This document shows positions 39,043 to 47,711 of a DNA stretch of 64,000 bases, in pieces. A program made the translations under genes and the position numbers. The notes under the pieces are model-generated. The model saw only the letters and a list, made by a program, of their open reading frames with translations. It made no database searches and was not told the DNA's origin. The stretch comes from Ensifer sp. MPMI2T (GTDB taxonomy: Bacteria > Pseudomonadota > Alphaproteobacteria > Rhizobiales > Rhizobiaceae): NCBI RefSeq assembly GCF_004827385.1, contig NZ_SRXN01000017.1, positions 100,399 to 164,398 on the forward strand, written 5' to 3'. Each line of letters opens with the position of its first letter. The stretch's first letter is position 1.

Positions 39043-39933
39043 ATGAAATCCAGGGCAAACGGCTACGTCTTCGCGCTTCTCGCGATCGTGATCTTCGCGA
39101 TCCAGGACGGCATCTCCAGGTATCTTGGTGCCATCTACCCGCCGGTCTTCGTGGCGATGATCCGCTATTGGGCCTTTGCCGCATTCGCTGCAGTGCTGGC
39201 GGCGCGGGCGCCGGGCGGGCTGAAGGCGACGATTGTGACGAAGCGGCCTGCGCTGCAGGTGCTGCGCGGCGCGTTGTTGCCGGCGCAGATCGTTGTCGTC
39301 ATCACCGCATTCACGATCGTCGGCCTGGCGCATTCGCAGGCGATCCTAGCGGCCACCCCGCTCTTCGTTGCGCTCCTGTCCATGCCGCTCCTCGGCGAGC
39401 GGGTGGGCTGGCGGCGCTGGGTGGCAATTTCGGCGGGTCTTGTCGGCGTACTCTTGATTCTGAAACCGCAGCAGGGGACCTTCGACATGAGCTTCCTGCT
39501 GCCGCTATCGGCGGCGCTGATGTTTTCTATCTACATCATCGCAACGCGACTGGTCAGCCGTGGCGGCGATTCGGCGATGACCAGCTTCTTCTATACCGGC
39601 ATCGTCGGCGCGGTTGCGATCAGCCTGGTCGGTCCATTCTTCTGGACGGCGCTGGCGCCGACCGATTGGGGCTGGATGCTGCTGTTGTGCATAACAGGGA
39701 CCTCCAGTCACTATTTCCTGATTCGCGCCTATGACATGCTCGATGCCGTCGCCGTCCAGCCACTCACCTATCTGCAACTCGTCTTCGCTTCGATCATGGG
39801 CGTCACCATCTTCGGCGAGACGCTGACGGCCAACATGATGCTGGGCTCCATCCTTGTGGTCGCGGCCGGCATCTTTACGGTCTGGCGCGAGCACGTCGTT
39901 GCGAGGCGCAAGGCCGGCCTGCCACCGAGGTAG
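39043..39933 (+). CDS. EamA-family (DMT) transporter
   Basis: A ten-helix inner-membrane transporter of the drug/metabolite transporter superfamily, 296 residues with two EamA repeats. The first starts near YVFALLAIVIFAIQDGISRY, the second near FDMSFLLPLSAALMFSIYII. Basic residues at the C-terminus (VVARRKAGLPPR) indicate a cytoplasmic end. The frame is open 62 codons upstream into the sRNA, but ATG 39043 (MKSRANGYVFALL) is the natural start. Substrates of this family vary (amino acids, nucleotides, metabolites) and cannot be predicted. Confidence 0.88.
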   Translation: MKSRANGYVFALLAIVIFAIQDGISRYLGAIYPPVFVAMIRYWAFAAFAAVLAARAPGGLKATIVTKRPALQVLRGALLPAQIVVVITAFTIVGLAHSQAILAATPLFVALLSMPLLGERVGWRRWVAISAGLVGVLLILKPQQGTFDMSFLLPLSAALMFSIYIIATRLVSRGGDSAMTSFFYTGIVGAVAISLVGPFFWTALAPTDWGWMLLLCITGTSSHYFLIRAYDMLDAVAVQPLTYLQLVFASIMGVTIFGETLTANMMLGSILVVAAGIFTVWREHVVARRKAGLPPR

Positions 39934-40019
39934 CATCCGCCCCATCCGGCAAAAACCTGTCTCGCCTTCTCGCTGCCATTTGCCGGGCTTTGAATGGCCA
40001 TCCGGTAAAGGAGGAGGCG

Positions 40020-40511
40020 ATGAAAGTTCATTTCACGGTAGCGGTCGCATTTGCAGCCCTCGCGATGGTGAACGCCGAAGCTTCGGGGGAGGAGGCGCTC
40101 GCCTATATCGACGATCGCTCCGACGGCGCCGCGCTCGTGCGGTCGCTCTATAACGCCATCAACCGCAAGGAATATGCCCGCGCCTATGGTTACTTCGCCG
40201 ACACGCAGCCGGTCGGCGGTTTCGCGGATTTCTCGCGCGGCTATGCGAATACCGTTTCGGTCGAGGTCAGGATTGGAAAGGTAACGACCGAGGGTGCGGC
40301 CGGCAGCGTTTATGCGGCCATCCCTGTTGCGGTCAAATCCGTCGAGCAGCCTCAAAAAATTCGCCTGTTTGCCGGCTGCTATGTCGCCCGCATCGTCAAT
40401 CCGGCGCAGCAGGCGCCGCCCTTCACGCCCTATCAGATCGAGGCGGCGCGCCTTAAGGAGGTAGAGGGGCCGATCGAGCAAGCAGTACCGGCCGTGTGCG
40501 ACGCGCCCTGA
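40020..40511 (+). CDS. Secreted hypothetical protein
   Basis: A 163-residue protein with a clear signal peptide (MKVHFTVAVAFAALAMVNAEA, cleavage near residue 19-22). An excellent ribosome binding site, AAAGGAGGAGG, lies just before ATG 40020. The mature part resembles small NTF2-like or DUF4864-type domains in having LVRSLYNAINRKEYARAYGY early, but I do not recognise the family securely. Two cysteines (FAGCYVARI and AVCDAP at the C-terminus) could form a disulfide. It follows the EamA gene by 86 bp and is convergent with the membrane protein at 40560. Confidence 0.75.
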   Translation: MKVHFTVAVAFAALAMVNAEASGEEALAYIDDRSDGAALVRSLYNAINRKEYARAYGYFADTQPVGGFADFSRGYANTVSVEVRIGKVTTEGAAGSVYAAIPVAVKSVEQPQKIRLFAGCYVARIVNPAQQAPPFTPYQIEAARLKEVEGPIEQAVPAVCDAP

Positions 40512-40559
40512 TCGACGCCCCACTGCGCTTCAGCTTCAATTCACGGGATCTGCAGCCGG

Positions 40560-41510
40560 TTACGGCATTCCGCCGTTTCGTTGCGCCAGAAAGCGCGAGC
40601 GCTCGTAGATCAGGATGACGACGAGCGCCAAGGCGAATGGCACGAGGAGGTAGAGCAGTCGGAAGATCGCGAGCGCCGCCAGCACGTCGGCCGGATCCAC
40701 CTCCGGCAGCGACGCGATGAAGACGAGCTCGAGCACGCCGAGGCCGCCGGGCGCGTGCGACAGCAGTGCGGCCGAGAAGGACGCAAGGAAGATGCCAAGA
40801 ATGACGACGTAACCGGGATTGCCGACCTCTGGCAGTGCGAAATAGATGATGCCGGCGGCGCCGAGGAGTTCGACCGGCGCGATCACCAACTGCCTGAGCA
40901 CGATCGCGGGCCTTGGATAGTGCAGCTGGAACCAGCGTGTGCGAATCGGGCGAAGGCCGATCAGGCTGCCGAGCACATAAAGGCCGATGAGCGCGAGGAT
41001 GACGATGCCGGTGGTCAGCGACATCTCGATCGGCAGGAATTCCGCGAAGCGCTCGATGATGTCGGGCTTTGCCAATAGAACGATCGCCGAAAGCATCAGT
41101 GTACCGAGCGTGAAGGTGAAGGAGCAGAAGGCGACGAGGATGCCGACCTCGCCGGCCGTCAGGCCCTTCGACCGATAGGCCCGGTAGCGCACCACGGCGC
41201 CTGAAAACACCGACGCCCCGAGATTATGCGACAGCGCATAGGTCGTGAACGAGCAGACGGTGATGTACCAGATGGAAATGTGGTGGTGGCCGAGATGATC
41301 GAGAGCGAGCTTGTCATAGGCGGCAAGTGCTGCATAGGCGACGAGGGTCGCGCCGATGGCAAGCAGCCAGCTTCCGAGCGAGATCGCCTGGAAACTGGCG
41401 ATGAACTCATCGACCGAAAGGCCCCGCAGTTCGTGGTAGAGCGCATTGCCCGAAATCAGAATCGCCGCCAGCCCGACGGCGGGCCAAAAATAGGCTTTCA
41501 ACCTCTTCAT
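40560..41510 (-). CDS. UPF0104/LPG-synthase-like flippase-domain membrane protein
   Basis: A polytopic membrane protein of 316 residues with about eight hydrophobic helices, matching the UPF0104 family (YbhN-like), which shares the flippase half of lysyl-phosphatidylglycerol synthase MprF. A typical segment is SHAPGGLGVLELVFIASLPE near residue 250, with EVDPADVLAALAIFRLLYLL after it. The catalytic aminoacyl-transferase half of MprF is absent, so it is likely a lipid transport or membrane-modifying accessory protein; the lipid is unknown. Confidence 0.82.
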   Translation of the reverse strand: MKRLKAYFWPAVGLAAILISGNALYHELRGLSVDEFIASFQAISLGSWLLAIGATLVAYAALAAYDKLALDHLGHHHISIWYITVCSFTTYALSHNLGASVFSGAVVRYRAYRSKGLTAGEVGILVAFCSFTFTLGTLMLSAIVLLAKPDIIERFAEFLPIEMSLTTGIVILALIGLYVLGSLIGLRPIRTRWFQLHYPRPAIVLRQLVIAPVELLGAAGIIYFALPEVGNPGYVVILGIFLASFSAALLSHAPGGLGVLELVFIASLPEVDPADVLAALAIFRLLYLLVPFALALVVILIYERSRFLAQRNGGMP

Positions 41511-41893
41511 ACCGGCGCCAGGGTGTGCCCGGGGGCGAGATTGGCATGCGACCCTGTAGGATAGCGAAGAATGCCATCCCGGATTCCAAAAGGACCGCGT
41601 CCGGAACGCGATGTCTCGGTCCTCGACCTAGCCAACAGCCCATTTCCCATTCTGATTGTTTTGTGAAAAGGGAAGCATCCCGCAGCCACGAGGTCAAGCA
41701 GCGATACCGGATATCCGATACTCATCCGGCAAGATGAAAAATGGATTCAAGGCGAGAGCCGTGCAAAATTTGAAGGCGGCCGAGCGCTTTGCGCTCCACC
41801 GTGAACCATGGCGGAAGCTCCGCCACGGTTTGCAGCAATTTAAGGTGCTACAGCGTCCTTCGCCCGCGGCACTGTAGCGGCACTGTAGGGTAA
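41511..41893. other. Intergenic region with two structured repeats
   Basis: The 383 bp between the UPF0104 gene and the end of the dipeptidase gene include a hairpin AACCATGGCGGA-AGC-TCCGCCACGGTT (41804-41830, one mismatch) followed directly by a partial family A repeat (41831-41877). The first 250 bp should contain the promoter of the UPF0104 gene. No gene is supported there. Confidence 0.6.
41831..41877. repeat. Family A dispersed repeat, partial copy
   Basis: TGCAGCAATTTAAGGTGCTA, then CAGCGTCCTTCGCCCGCGGC and ACTGTAG match family A from the linker onward, but the inner hairpin is shortened. The tail CGGCACTGTAG is followed by a near repeat CGGCACTGTAG. Confidence 0.7.
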
Positions 41894-43285
41894 TCAGGCG
41901 GCCAGCGCGTGGAGGATACGGATCCACGAGCGGATACCCTTGTGGAAGGACGCGAGCTCGTATTTCTCATTCGGTGAATGAATGCGGTCGTCGGAAAGGC
42001 CGAAGCCGACGAGCAGCGATTCGATGCCGAGCATCCGCTGGAAATCGCCGACGATCGGGATCGAGCCGCCCATGCCGATGACGACCGCGGGTTTCGGCCA
42101 TTCGTCGGAGAGTGCGACCTTCGCCGTGTTCAGCAAGGACGAATCATAGGGCAGGTGGATCGCCGGCGAGCCACCATGGGGATGGAACTCCACCGAGCAA
42201 TCCGCCGGCACCTTCGACCGGGCATAGGCGCGGAAGGCCTCGCGGATCTTGGCCGGATCCTGGTGCCCGACGAGGCGGAACGACACCTTGGCCGATGCCT
42301 GCGCCGCGATCACCGTCTTGAAGCCTTCGCCGGTATAGCCGCCGGTGATGCCGTTGACCTCCGCCGTCGGCCGCGCCCAGGTCAATTCAAGGACGGAGCG
42401 TCCCTTCTCGCCAGAGGGGATCGACAGACCAACCTGACCGAGGAACTTCTCGGCCGTCTGGCCAAGCGTGTCCCATGCCGCCTTGATCTGGGCGGGCGTT
42501 TCCTCGACGCCATCGTAGAAGTTTTCGAGCGTCACACGGCCCGTCTCATCGTGAAGACCGGCAAGGATGTCGGTCAGGATATGGATCGGGTTCGCCGCCG
42601 CGCCGCCGAAATAGCCAGAATGCAGGTCGCGATCCGCCGCCTTGATGACAATCTCTTCGCCGACTAGGCCGCGCAGACCTGCGGAAATCGCCGGCGTCTC
42701 GCTATCCCACATGCTCGTGTCGCAGACGAGTGCATAATCGGCCTTGAGCTCGGCGGCATTGGCCTGGAGGAAGGGCTTCAGCGACGGCGAGCCCGATTCT
42801 TCCTCGCCTTCGAAGAGAAGGGTGATTCGGCAAGGAAGCGCGTCATGGATCTCCTTGTAGGCGCGCACCGCTTCGAGGAAAGTCATCAACTGGCCTTTGT
42901 CGTCGGATGTGCCACGGCCGGTGATAACCTTGCGCCCCGGCTCGATCTCCTTGATCGCCGGTTCGAAGGGAGGAGCGTCCCAGAGGTTCAAGGGGTCAAC
43001 CGGCTGCACGTCATAGTGGCCGTAGAACAGCACGTGCGGAGCATTGGCCTTTGCGCCGACGTGGTGGGCGACCACCATCGGGTGGCCGGGTGTCTCGCGC
43101 ACGGAGGCAGTGAAGCCGAGCGCGTTCAACTCCGCTACGAGCCACTCGGCCGCCTTGCGGCACTCCGCTTTGAAGGCCGGGTCGGTGGAAATGGACTTGA
43201 TGCGGACGAGGTCGAAAAGCCGGTCGAGACTCTTCGGAAGATTGGCGTCGGCGCGCTCCAGAACAGGGGTAATGTCTGCCATCAT
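41894..43285 (-). CDS. M20-family dipeptidase (ArgE/DapE/CNDP-like)
   Basis: A cytosolic two-zinc M20 peptidase of 463 residues, of the type annotated as dipeptidase or carboxypeptidase. Metal and catalytic motifs are VLFYGHYDVQPVDP (about 85-98), GRGTSDDKGQLM and LLFEGEEESGSPSL, with the late His in DDRIHSPNEKYE. An ArgE/DapE role is unlikely given its length and the CNDP-like pattern. The N-terminus begins MMAD, so the start is ATG 43285 or 43282. Substrate range unknown. Confidence 0.9.
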   Translation of the reverse strand: MMADITPVLERADANLPKSLDRLFDLVRIKSISTDPAFKAECRKAAEWLVAELNALGFTASVRETPGHPMVVAHHVGAKANAPHVLFYGHYDVQPVDPLNLWDAPPFEPAIKEIEPGRKVITGRGTSDDKGQLMTFLEAVRAYKEIHDALPCRITLLFEGEEESGSPSLKPFLQANAAELKADYALVCDTSMWDSETPAISAGLRGLVGEEIVIKAADRDLHSGYFGGAAANPIHILTDILAGLHDETGRVTLENFYDGVEETPAQIKAAWDTLGQTAEKFLGQVGLSIPSGEKGRSVLELTWARPTAEVNGITGGYTGEGFKTVIAAQASAKVSFRLVGHQDPAKIREAFRAYARSKVPADCSVEFHPHGGSPAIHLPYDSSLLNTAKVALSDEWPKPAVVIGMGGSIPIVGDFQRMLGIESLLVGFGLSDDRIHSPNEKYELASFHKGIRSWIRILHALAA

Positions 43286-43418
43286 GCGAATCCTTGTGTA
43301 CGTTTCGCGCGGAACCTAGCCCATAACCCCGAAAAAACGAAATCGGTTTCAGACAAGCACCTTGGACATCTCTAGGTATTGCCGCTTCCATTTGAGCGCG
43401 CGGTGCGTATGCAGGCGC

Positions 43419-43512
43419 CTCTATAATCGGAGCCGATTAAAGGACTAGGACATGCAGCAATTCAAAGCGCTGCAGCGTCCTTTGCGCGTCTGAAAAGACG
43501 CGCGCGCTATAG
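43419..43512. repeat. Family A dispersed repeat, copy
   Basis: CTATAATCGGAGCCGATTAA, then AGGACTAGGACATGCAGCAA and, further on, TTTGCGCGTCTGAAAAGACG with a CGCGCGCTATAGG end. Both hairpins are recognisable, the first with mismatches (TAATCGGAGCCGATTA). It lies between the dipeptidase start and the end of the marR gene. Confidence 0.8.
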
Positions 43513-43553
43513 GCGCAATGTTGGATGCAGCGATAAAGGTGTCGTTCGCGGAT

Positions 43554-43997
43554 TCAGGAAACGTCGCCGTTGCGGGCGGTATTGGCGAGCGCCATACGCA
43601 TGTATTCGAGCATCAGTTCCCTTTCGAAGCGGCGAAAACCCGACAGCAGCGATTGATCCGCCGCGAGTGCTGCTTCCTTCGCCGCCACCTCGATCTCTCT
43701 CGCCCGTTCCGTCAGGAAGATCTGCTGCGAGCGCCGATCGTTCGGGTGCTTGCGGCGGGTTATGAGCCCGTCGCGCTCCATGCGGGCGAGCGTGTTGGCC
43801 ATGGTCGCCTGCTCGATGTCCAGCCGATCGAGGAGCTGCTTTTGTGTCAGGCCCTCCTCCGACCAGAGTTCAAGCAGAACCGGAAACTGGCCGGGCGCGA
43901 AGCCGAGCCTCTGGCCCCGCTCCTGCAGGGCGCGCGAGAAGCCTTTTGCCAGCAGACTGGCCAGGTAGGTCGCAGATTCCATACGATTGAAGGCCAT
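43554..43997 (-). CDS. MarR-family transcriptional regulator
   Basis: A dimeric winged-helix regulator of 147 residues. The DNA-binding region runs from about GLTQKQLLDRLDIEQATMAN to LARMERDGLITRRKHPNDRR, with the wing tip Asp-Arg-Arg typical of MarR proteins. Target genes and ligand are unknown. It is transcribed towards the dipeptidase gene and away from the sRNA and polA. In S. meliloti a MarR-type gene is a neighbour of polA and the alpha-r7 sRNA (from memory). Confidence 0.88.
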   Translation of the reverse strand: MAFNRMESATYLASLLAKGFSRALQERGQRLGFAPGQFPVLLELWSEEGLTQKQLLDRLDIEQATMANTLARMERDGLITRRKHPNDRRSQQIFLTERAREIEVAAKEAALAADQSLLSGFRRFERELMLEYMRMALANTARNGDVS

Positions 43998-44093
43998 GCC
44001 TATGGGTACGCGTGAACCGGCGCGAAGACAAGTTGCAAAGCTGGCGATGGAGCTGATTTACGCTGACTTCACAGGGATTTGAGCCGCTGCATG

Positions 44094-44167
44094 TTCCTTA
44101 AGTCGTCGCCGATTTAGGGATAAAAACAACGTCCTTTGCGCGTCTGATAAAATGCGCGTCGCTATAG
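44094..44167. repeat. Family A dispersed repeat, degenerate copy
   Basis: TCCTTAAGTCGTCGCCGATT, then TAGGGATAAAAACAACGTCC and TTTGCGCGTCTGATAAAATG with CGCGTCGCTATAG. The central linker with GCAGCAATTC is deleted. Confidence 0.6.
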
Positions 44168-44204
44168 CCGGCGCGGCACGGAGACGGGCGGAATTCCGAC
44201 CAAC

Positions 44205-44241
44205 AAAAAACCGTCGCGGCGCGGAGGCGGCGCCGTGACGG
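44205..44241 (-). terminator. Intrinsic terminator of the polA-adjacent sRNA
   Basis: On the minus strand CCGTCACGGCGC (44241-44230) pairs with GCGCCGCGACGG (44222-44211), followed by TTTTTT (44210-44205). Confidence 0.88.
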
Positions 44242-44354
44242 CTCTTTGAAAGCAGGACAAAGGCCCGGAGAGGGGGATAAGGCCTTTGTCCACATCTGGT
44301 GCGGGCGGGGGACAGGCCAATCACCAGACGACGGCATCATTTTCAGTGCCGTTC
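44205..44354 (-). ncRNA. Trans-acting sRNA, probably alpha-r7 (Smr7C) homologue
   Basis: Three hairpins lie in series on the minus strand. Hairpin 1 has stem TCTGGTG/CACCAGA (44328-44295) with a C-rich loop. Hairpin 2 has a perfect 11 bp stem GGACAAAGGCC/GGCCTTTGTCC (44291-44255) with loop TTATCCCCCTCTCCG. Hairpin 3 is a long GC-rich stem (44241-44211) followed by TTTTTT, an intrinsic terminator. A promoter at 44390-44361 predicts a start at about 44354, giving a 150 base RNA. Size, structure and position between a marR gene and polA match published S. meliloti Smr7C as I remember it. Confidence 0.78.
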
Positions 44355-44360
44355 GATAAT

Positions 44361-44390
44361 AATTTGAGGAGCCAAATGTGGCTTTTCAAG
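44361..44390 (-). promoter_or_regulatory. Candidate promoter of the polA-adjacent sRNA
   Basis: CTTGAA (44390-44385 on the minus strand), an 18 base spacer and CAAATT (44366-44361), with TTATTAT directly after, fit a rhizobial CTTGAC-type promoter. The predicted start at 44354 gives a transcript of about 150 bases. Confidence 0.6.
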
Positions 44391-44539
44391 GATTGTCCGA
44401 CTGAATCGCACATTACAAATGTGTAACGTTTCCGTGAGCCTTCGGGCGGCATCGGCGTCTGCCCTTGATAGCTCCAGATAGGCACTGCCGGTGAAAACCG
44501 CAATGGACGTTTGCCTCACCCCGCGCTATCCATGGCCGC

Positions 44540-47500
44540 ATGAAAAACGGTGATCACCTCTTCCTCGTCGACGGCTCCGGGTTCATCTTCCGGGCCTTCC
44601 ATGCCATCCCGCCGCTCAACCGCAAGTCCGACGGTCTTCCGGTCAATGCGGTTGCCGGCTTCTGCAACATGCTGTGGAAGCTCCTGACCGACGCGCGCGA
44701 TACCTCGGTCGGCGTGGCACCGACCCACTTCGCAGTGATCTTCGACTATTCCTCGAAGACCTTTCGCAACGTGCTTTACGACCGGTACAAGGCGAACCGT
44801 ACGGCGCCGCCCGAAGATCTGATCCCGCAGTTCGGGCTGATCCGGCATGCCACCCGCGCCTTCAACCTGCCATGCATCGAGAAGGAAGGCTATGAAGCGG
44901 ACGACCTGATCGCGACCTACGCAAGGCTTGCGGAAGAAGTGGGTGCCGATGTCACGATCGTTTCCTCGGACAAGGACCTCATGCAGCTGGTGACGCCGAA
45001 GGTGTCGATGTACGACAGCATGAAGGACAAGCAGATCACCATCCCCGACGTGATCGAAAAATGGGGCGTGCCGCCGGAGAAAATGATCGACCTCCAGGCG
45101 ATGACGGGCGATTCGACCGACAACGTGCCGGGGATTCCCGGCATCGGACCGAAAACCGCTGCTCAGCTGCTCGAAGAATACGGCGATCTCGACACGTTGC
45201 TTGCACGTGCCGGCGAGATCAAGCAGCAGAAGCGGCGCGAGAGCATCATCGCCAATGCCGACCTTGCGCGGCTCTCTCGCGAACTCGTGACCTTGAAGAA
45301 CGATACCCCCCTCGACGTTCCGCTCGAGGATCTGAGACTTGAGCCGCAGAACGGCCCGAAGCTCATCGCCTTCCTGAAGACCATGGAATTCAACACGCTG
45401 ACGCGCCGCGTCGCGGCGGCGACGGATACGGACGCCGAAGCAATTGAACCGGCTCCAGTGCCGATCGAATGGGGCATCGAGGCGCACGGACCGGATCTCG
45501 ATGTCGGCGAGGCCGCTGGCCCGCCGCCCTCCGCCGAATCATCGAGCACCGCCCCGCCGCGCGGAACGGCAGCCAAGGCGGCCGTTTCCTTCGTTGCGGG
45601 CGCCGAGGATGCGGACGTCACCGGCGCGACACCGCAGGGACTTGCGCGGGCGCGCGCCGAATTCTTTGCCAAGGCTTCCTTCGATCGTTCCGGCTACGTC
45701 GCGATCCGCGATCTTGCGACGCTCGACCGATGGATCGCCGATGCGCGCGATGCCGGCGTGGTTGGTTTCGACGCGGCAACGACATCGACCGACGCCATGC
45801 AGGCGGATCTAGTCGGCTTTTCGCTGGCGATTGCCGATTACCGCGACAATCCCTCCGGTGCGAAGATCCGGGCGGCTTACGTGCCGCTGATCCACAAGAA
45901 TGGCGCCGGTGATCTGCTCGGCGGCGGTCTTTTCGAAAATCAGGTCCCCGTCCGCGAGGCGCTGAGCCGGCTAAAGGCGCTGCTCGAGGATCCGTCGGTG
46001 TTGAAGGTCGCGCAGAACCTGAAGTTCGACTATCTGTTGATGAAGCGGCATGGCATCACCATGCAGAGCTTCGACGACACCATGTTGATGTCCTATGTCA
46101 TCGATGCCGGCAACGGTGCTCATGGCATGGATTCTCTGTCCGAGCGGTGGCTCAATCACAAGCTGACGGCCTACAAGGACATCACCGGCAGCGGGCGGTC
46201 TTCGCTCACGTTCGACTTCGTCGATATCGACAAGGCGACGGCCTATGTGGCGGAAGAGGCAGACGTGACGCTGCGACTCTGGCACGTCCTGAAGCCGCAA
46301 CTCGCAGCCAGGGGGCTGACGCGCGTCTATGAGCGGCTGGAAAGACCGCTGGTCGGCGTTCTTGCCCATATGGAGGAGCGCGGCATCACCGTCGATCGAC
46401 AGATTCTTTCTCGCCTCTCGGGAGAGCTTGCGCAGGGTGCTGCGGCGCTCGAGGACGAGATCTATAGCCTGGCCGGGGAAACCTTCACGATCGGCTCGCC
46501 GAAGCAACTCGGCGACATTCTCTTCGGCAAAATGGGATTGCCGGGCGGCTCCAAAACAAAGACCGGCCAATGGTCGACTTCGGCGCAGGTTCTGGAGGAG
46601 CTTGCCGCCGAAGGCCATGAGCTGCCGCGCAAAATCGTGGACTGGCGCCAGCTCACCAAACTGAAATCCACCTATACCGATGCGTTACCGGGCTTCGTGC
46701 ATCTGGAAACACGGCGCGTACATACATCCTATGCGCTGGCTGCGACGACCACAGGCCGCCTCTCTTCGGCCGACCCCAACCTGCAGAACATTCCGGTCAG
46801 GACCGTCGAGGGCCGCAAGATCCGAACAGCCTTCATCGCGACGCCGGGACACAAGCTGGTTTCTGCCGACTACAGCCAGATCGAGCTTCGGGTGCTCGCG
46901 CATGTGGCGGATATTCCGCAGCTCCGCCAGGCCTTCGCCGATGGCGTCGACATCCACGCGATGACCGCATCCGAAATGTTCGGGGTTCCGGTCGACGGTA
47001 TGCCGGGTGAAATCCGCCGCCGCGCCAAGGCGATCAATTTCGGCATCATCTACGGCATCTCCGCCTTCGGGCTTGCCAATCAGCTTTCGATCGAGCGTTC
47101 GGAGGCGAGTGAATACATCAAGAAGTATTTCGAGCGCTTCCCCGGCATCCGCGACTATATGGAGAACACCAAGGCCTTCGCCCGCGAGCACGGCTATGTC
47201 GAAACGATCTTTGGCCGACGTGCCCACTATCCGGATATCCGCTCCTCCAACCCGTCGCATCGCGCCTTCAACGAACGCGCGTCGATCAACGCGCCGATCC
47301 AGGGCTCTGCTGCGGACATCATCCGCCGCGCCATGGTGAAGATGGAGCCGGCGCTTGAAGCGGCGAAGCTGTCCGCACGCATGCTCCTGCAGGTGCACGA
47401 CGAATTGATCTTCGAGGTCGAGGACGGCGAAATCGAGCGCACCATTCCGGTGATCATCTCGGTGATGGAGAACGCTGCCATGCCGGCGCTCAGCATGAAA

Positions 47501-47554
47501 GTGCCGCTGAAGGTCGATGCCCGCGCCGCGCACAATTGGGACGAGGCGCATTAG
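44540..47554 (+). CDS. polA: PolA, DNA polymerase I
   Basis: DNA polymerase I (1004 residues): 5' nuclease domain (about 1-300), a 3'-5' exonuclease-type domain (about 370-570) and the polymerase domain (about 600-1004). Polymerase motifs are intact: ADYSQIELRVLAH (motif A), RRRAKAINFGIIYGISAFGL (motif B, O helix) and LLQVHDELIFEV (motif C). In the exonuclease domain the first motif reads GFDAATTS, where E. coli has D-x-E, and the third reads YVAEEAD, where E. coli has YAAEDAD. The Asp of NLKFD is kept. So two of four metal ligands are replaced. The stop TAG overlaps a palindromic repeat. Confidence 0.97.
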   Translation: MKNGDHLFLVDGSGFIFRAFHAIPPLNRKSDGLPVNAVAGFCNMLWKLLTDARDTSVGVAPTHFAVIFDYSSKTFRNVLYDRYKANRTAPPEDLIPQFGLIRHATRAFNLPCIEKEGYEADDLIATYARLAEEVGADVTIVSSDKDLMQLVTPKVSMYDSMKDKQITIPDVIEKWGVPPEKMIDLQAMTGDSTDNVPGIPGIGPKTAAQLLEEYGDLDTLLARAGEIKQQKRRESIIANADLARLSRELVTLKNDTPLDVPLEDLRLEPQNGPKLIAFLKTMEFNTLTRRVAAATDTDAEAIEPAPVPIEWGIEAHGPDLDVGEAAGPPPSAESSSTAPPRGTAAKAAVSFVAGAEDADVTGATPQGLARARAEFFAKASFDRSGYVAIRDLATLDRWIADARDAGVVGFDAATTSTDAMQADLVGFSLAIADYRDNPSGAKIRAAYVPLIHKNGAGDLLGGGLFENQVPVREALSRLKALLEDPSVLKVAQNLKFDYLLMKRHGITMQSFDDTMLMSYVIDAGNGAHGMDSLSERWLNHKLTAYKDITGSGRSSLTFDFVDIDKATAYVAEEADVTLRLWHVLKPQLAARGLTRVYERLERPLVGVLAHMEERGITVDRQILSRLSGELAQGAAALEDEIYSLAGETFTIGSPKQLGDILFGKMGLPGGSKTKTGQWSTSAQVLEELAAEGHELPRKIVDWRQLTKLKSTYTDALPGFVHLETRRVHTSYALAATTTGRLSSADPNLQNIPVRTVEGRKIRTAFIATPGHKLVSADYSQIELRVLAHVADIPQLRQAFADGVDIHAMTASEMFGVPVDGMPGEIRRRAKAINFGIIYGISAFGLANQLSIERSEASEYIKKYFERFPGIRDYMENTKAFAREHGYVETIFGRRAHYPDIRSSNPSHRAFNERASINAPIQGSAADIIRRAMVKMEPALEAAKLSARMLLQVHDELIFEVEDGEIERTIPVIISVMENAAMPALSMKVPLKVDARAAHNWDEAH

Positions 47555-47640
47555 ATCACGATGATTTGGGTCGAATCGACCCAAACATCATCGATTCCAA
47601 TAAGTTGAGACGCGAGATGCGGGCGGAAACCGCGCGCACT
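47554..47640. repeat. Family B palindromic repeat, copy 1
   Basis: GATCACGATGATTTGGGTCG, then AATCGACCCAAACATCATCG and ATTCCAATAAGTTGAGACGC with GAGATGCGGGCGGAAACCG. The core GATGATTTGGGTCGA pairs with TCGACCCAAACATC. It starts on the last base of the polA stop codon and probably acts as, or masks, the end of the polA transcript. A better copy is at 48357. Confidence 0.75.
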
Positions 47641-47711
47641 TTTCATCATCGCGAGCAGTTTCCCAGGAAAAGCCTGTAATGGTTATTCCGCGTTGAGGGG
47701 CGACCGCCCGC

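Larger units (their letters stand above)
43998..44539. other. Intergenic region with repeat and sRNA gene upstream of polA
   Basis: Of these 542 bp, 43998-44093 should carry the marR promoter, 44094-44167 is a degenerate family A repeat, 44205-44390 is an sRNA gene with promoter on the minus strand and 44391-44539 is the polA leader, which has no strong Shine-Dalgarno sequence before the ATG. Confidence 0.7.
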
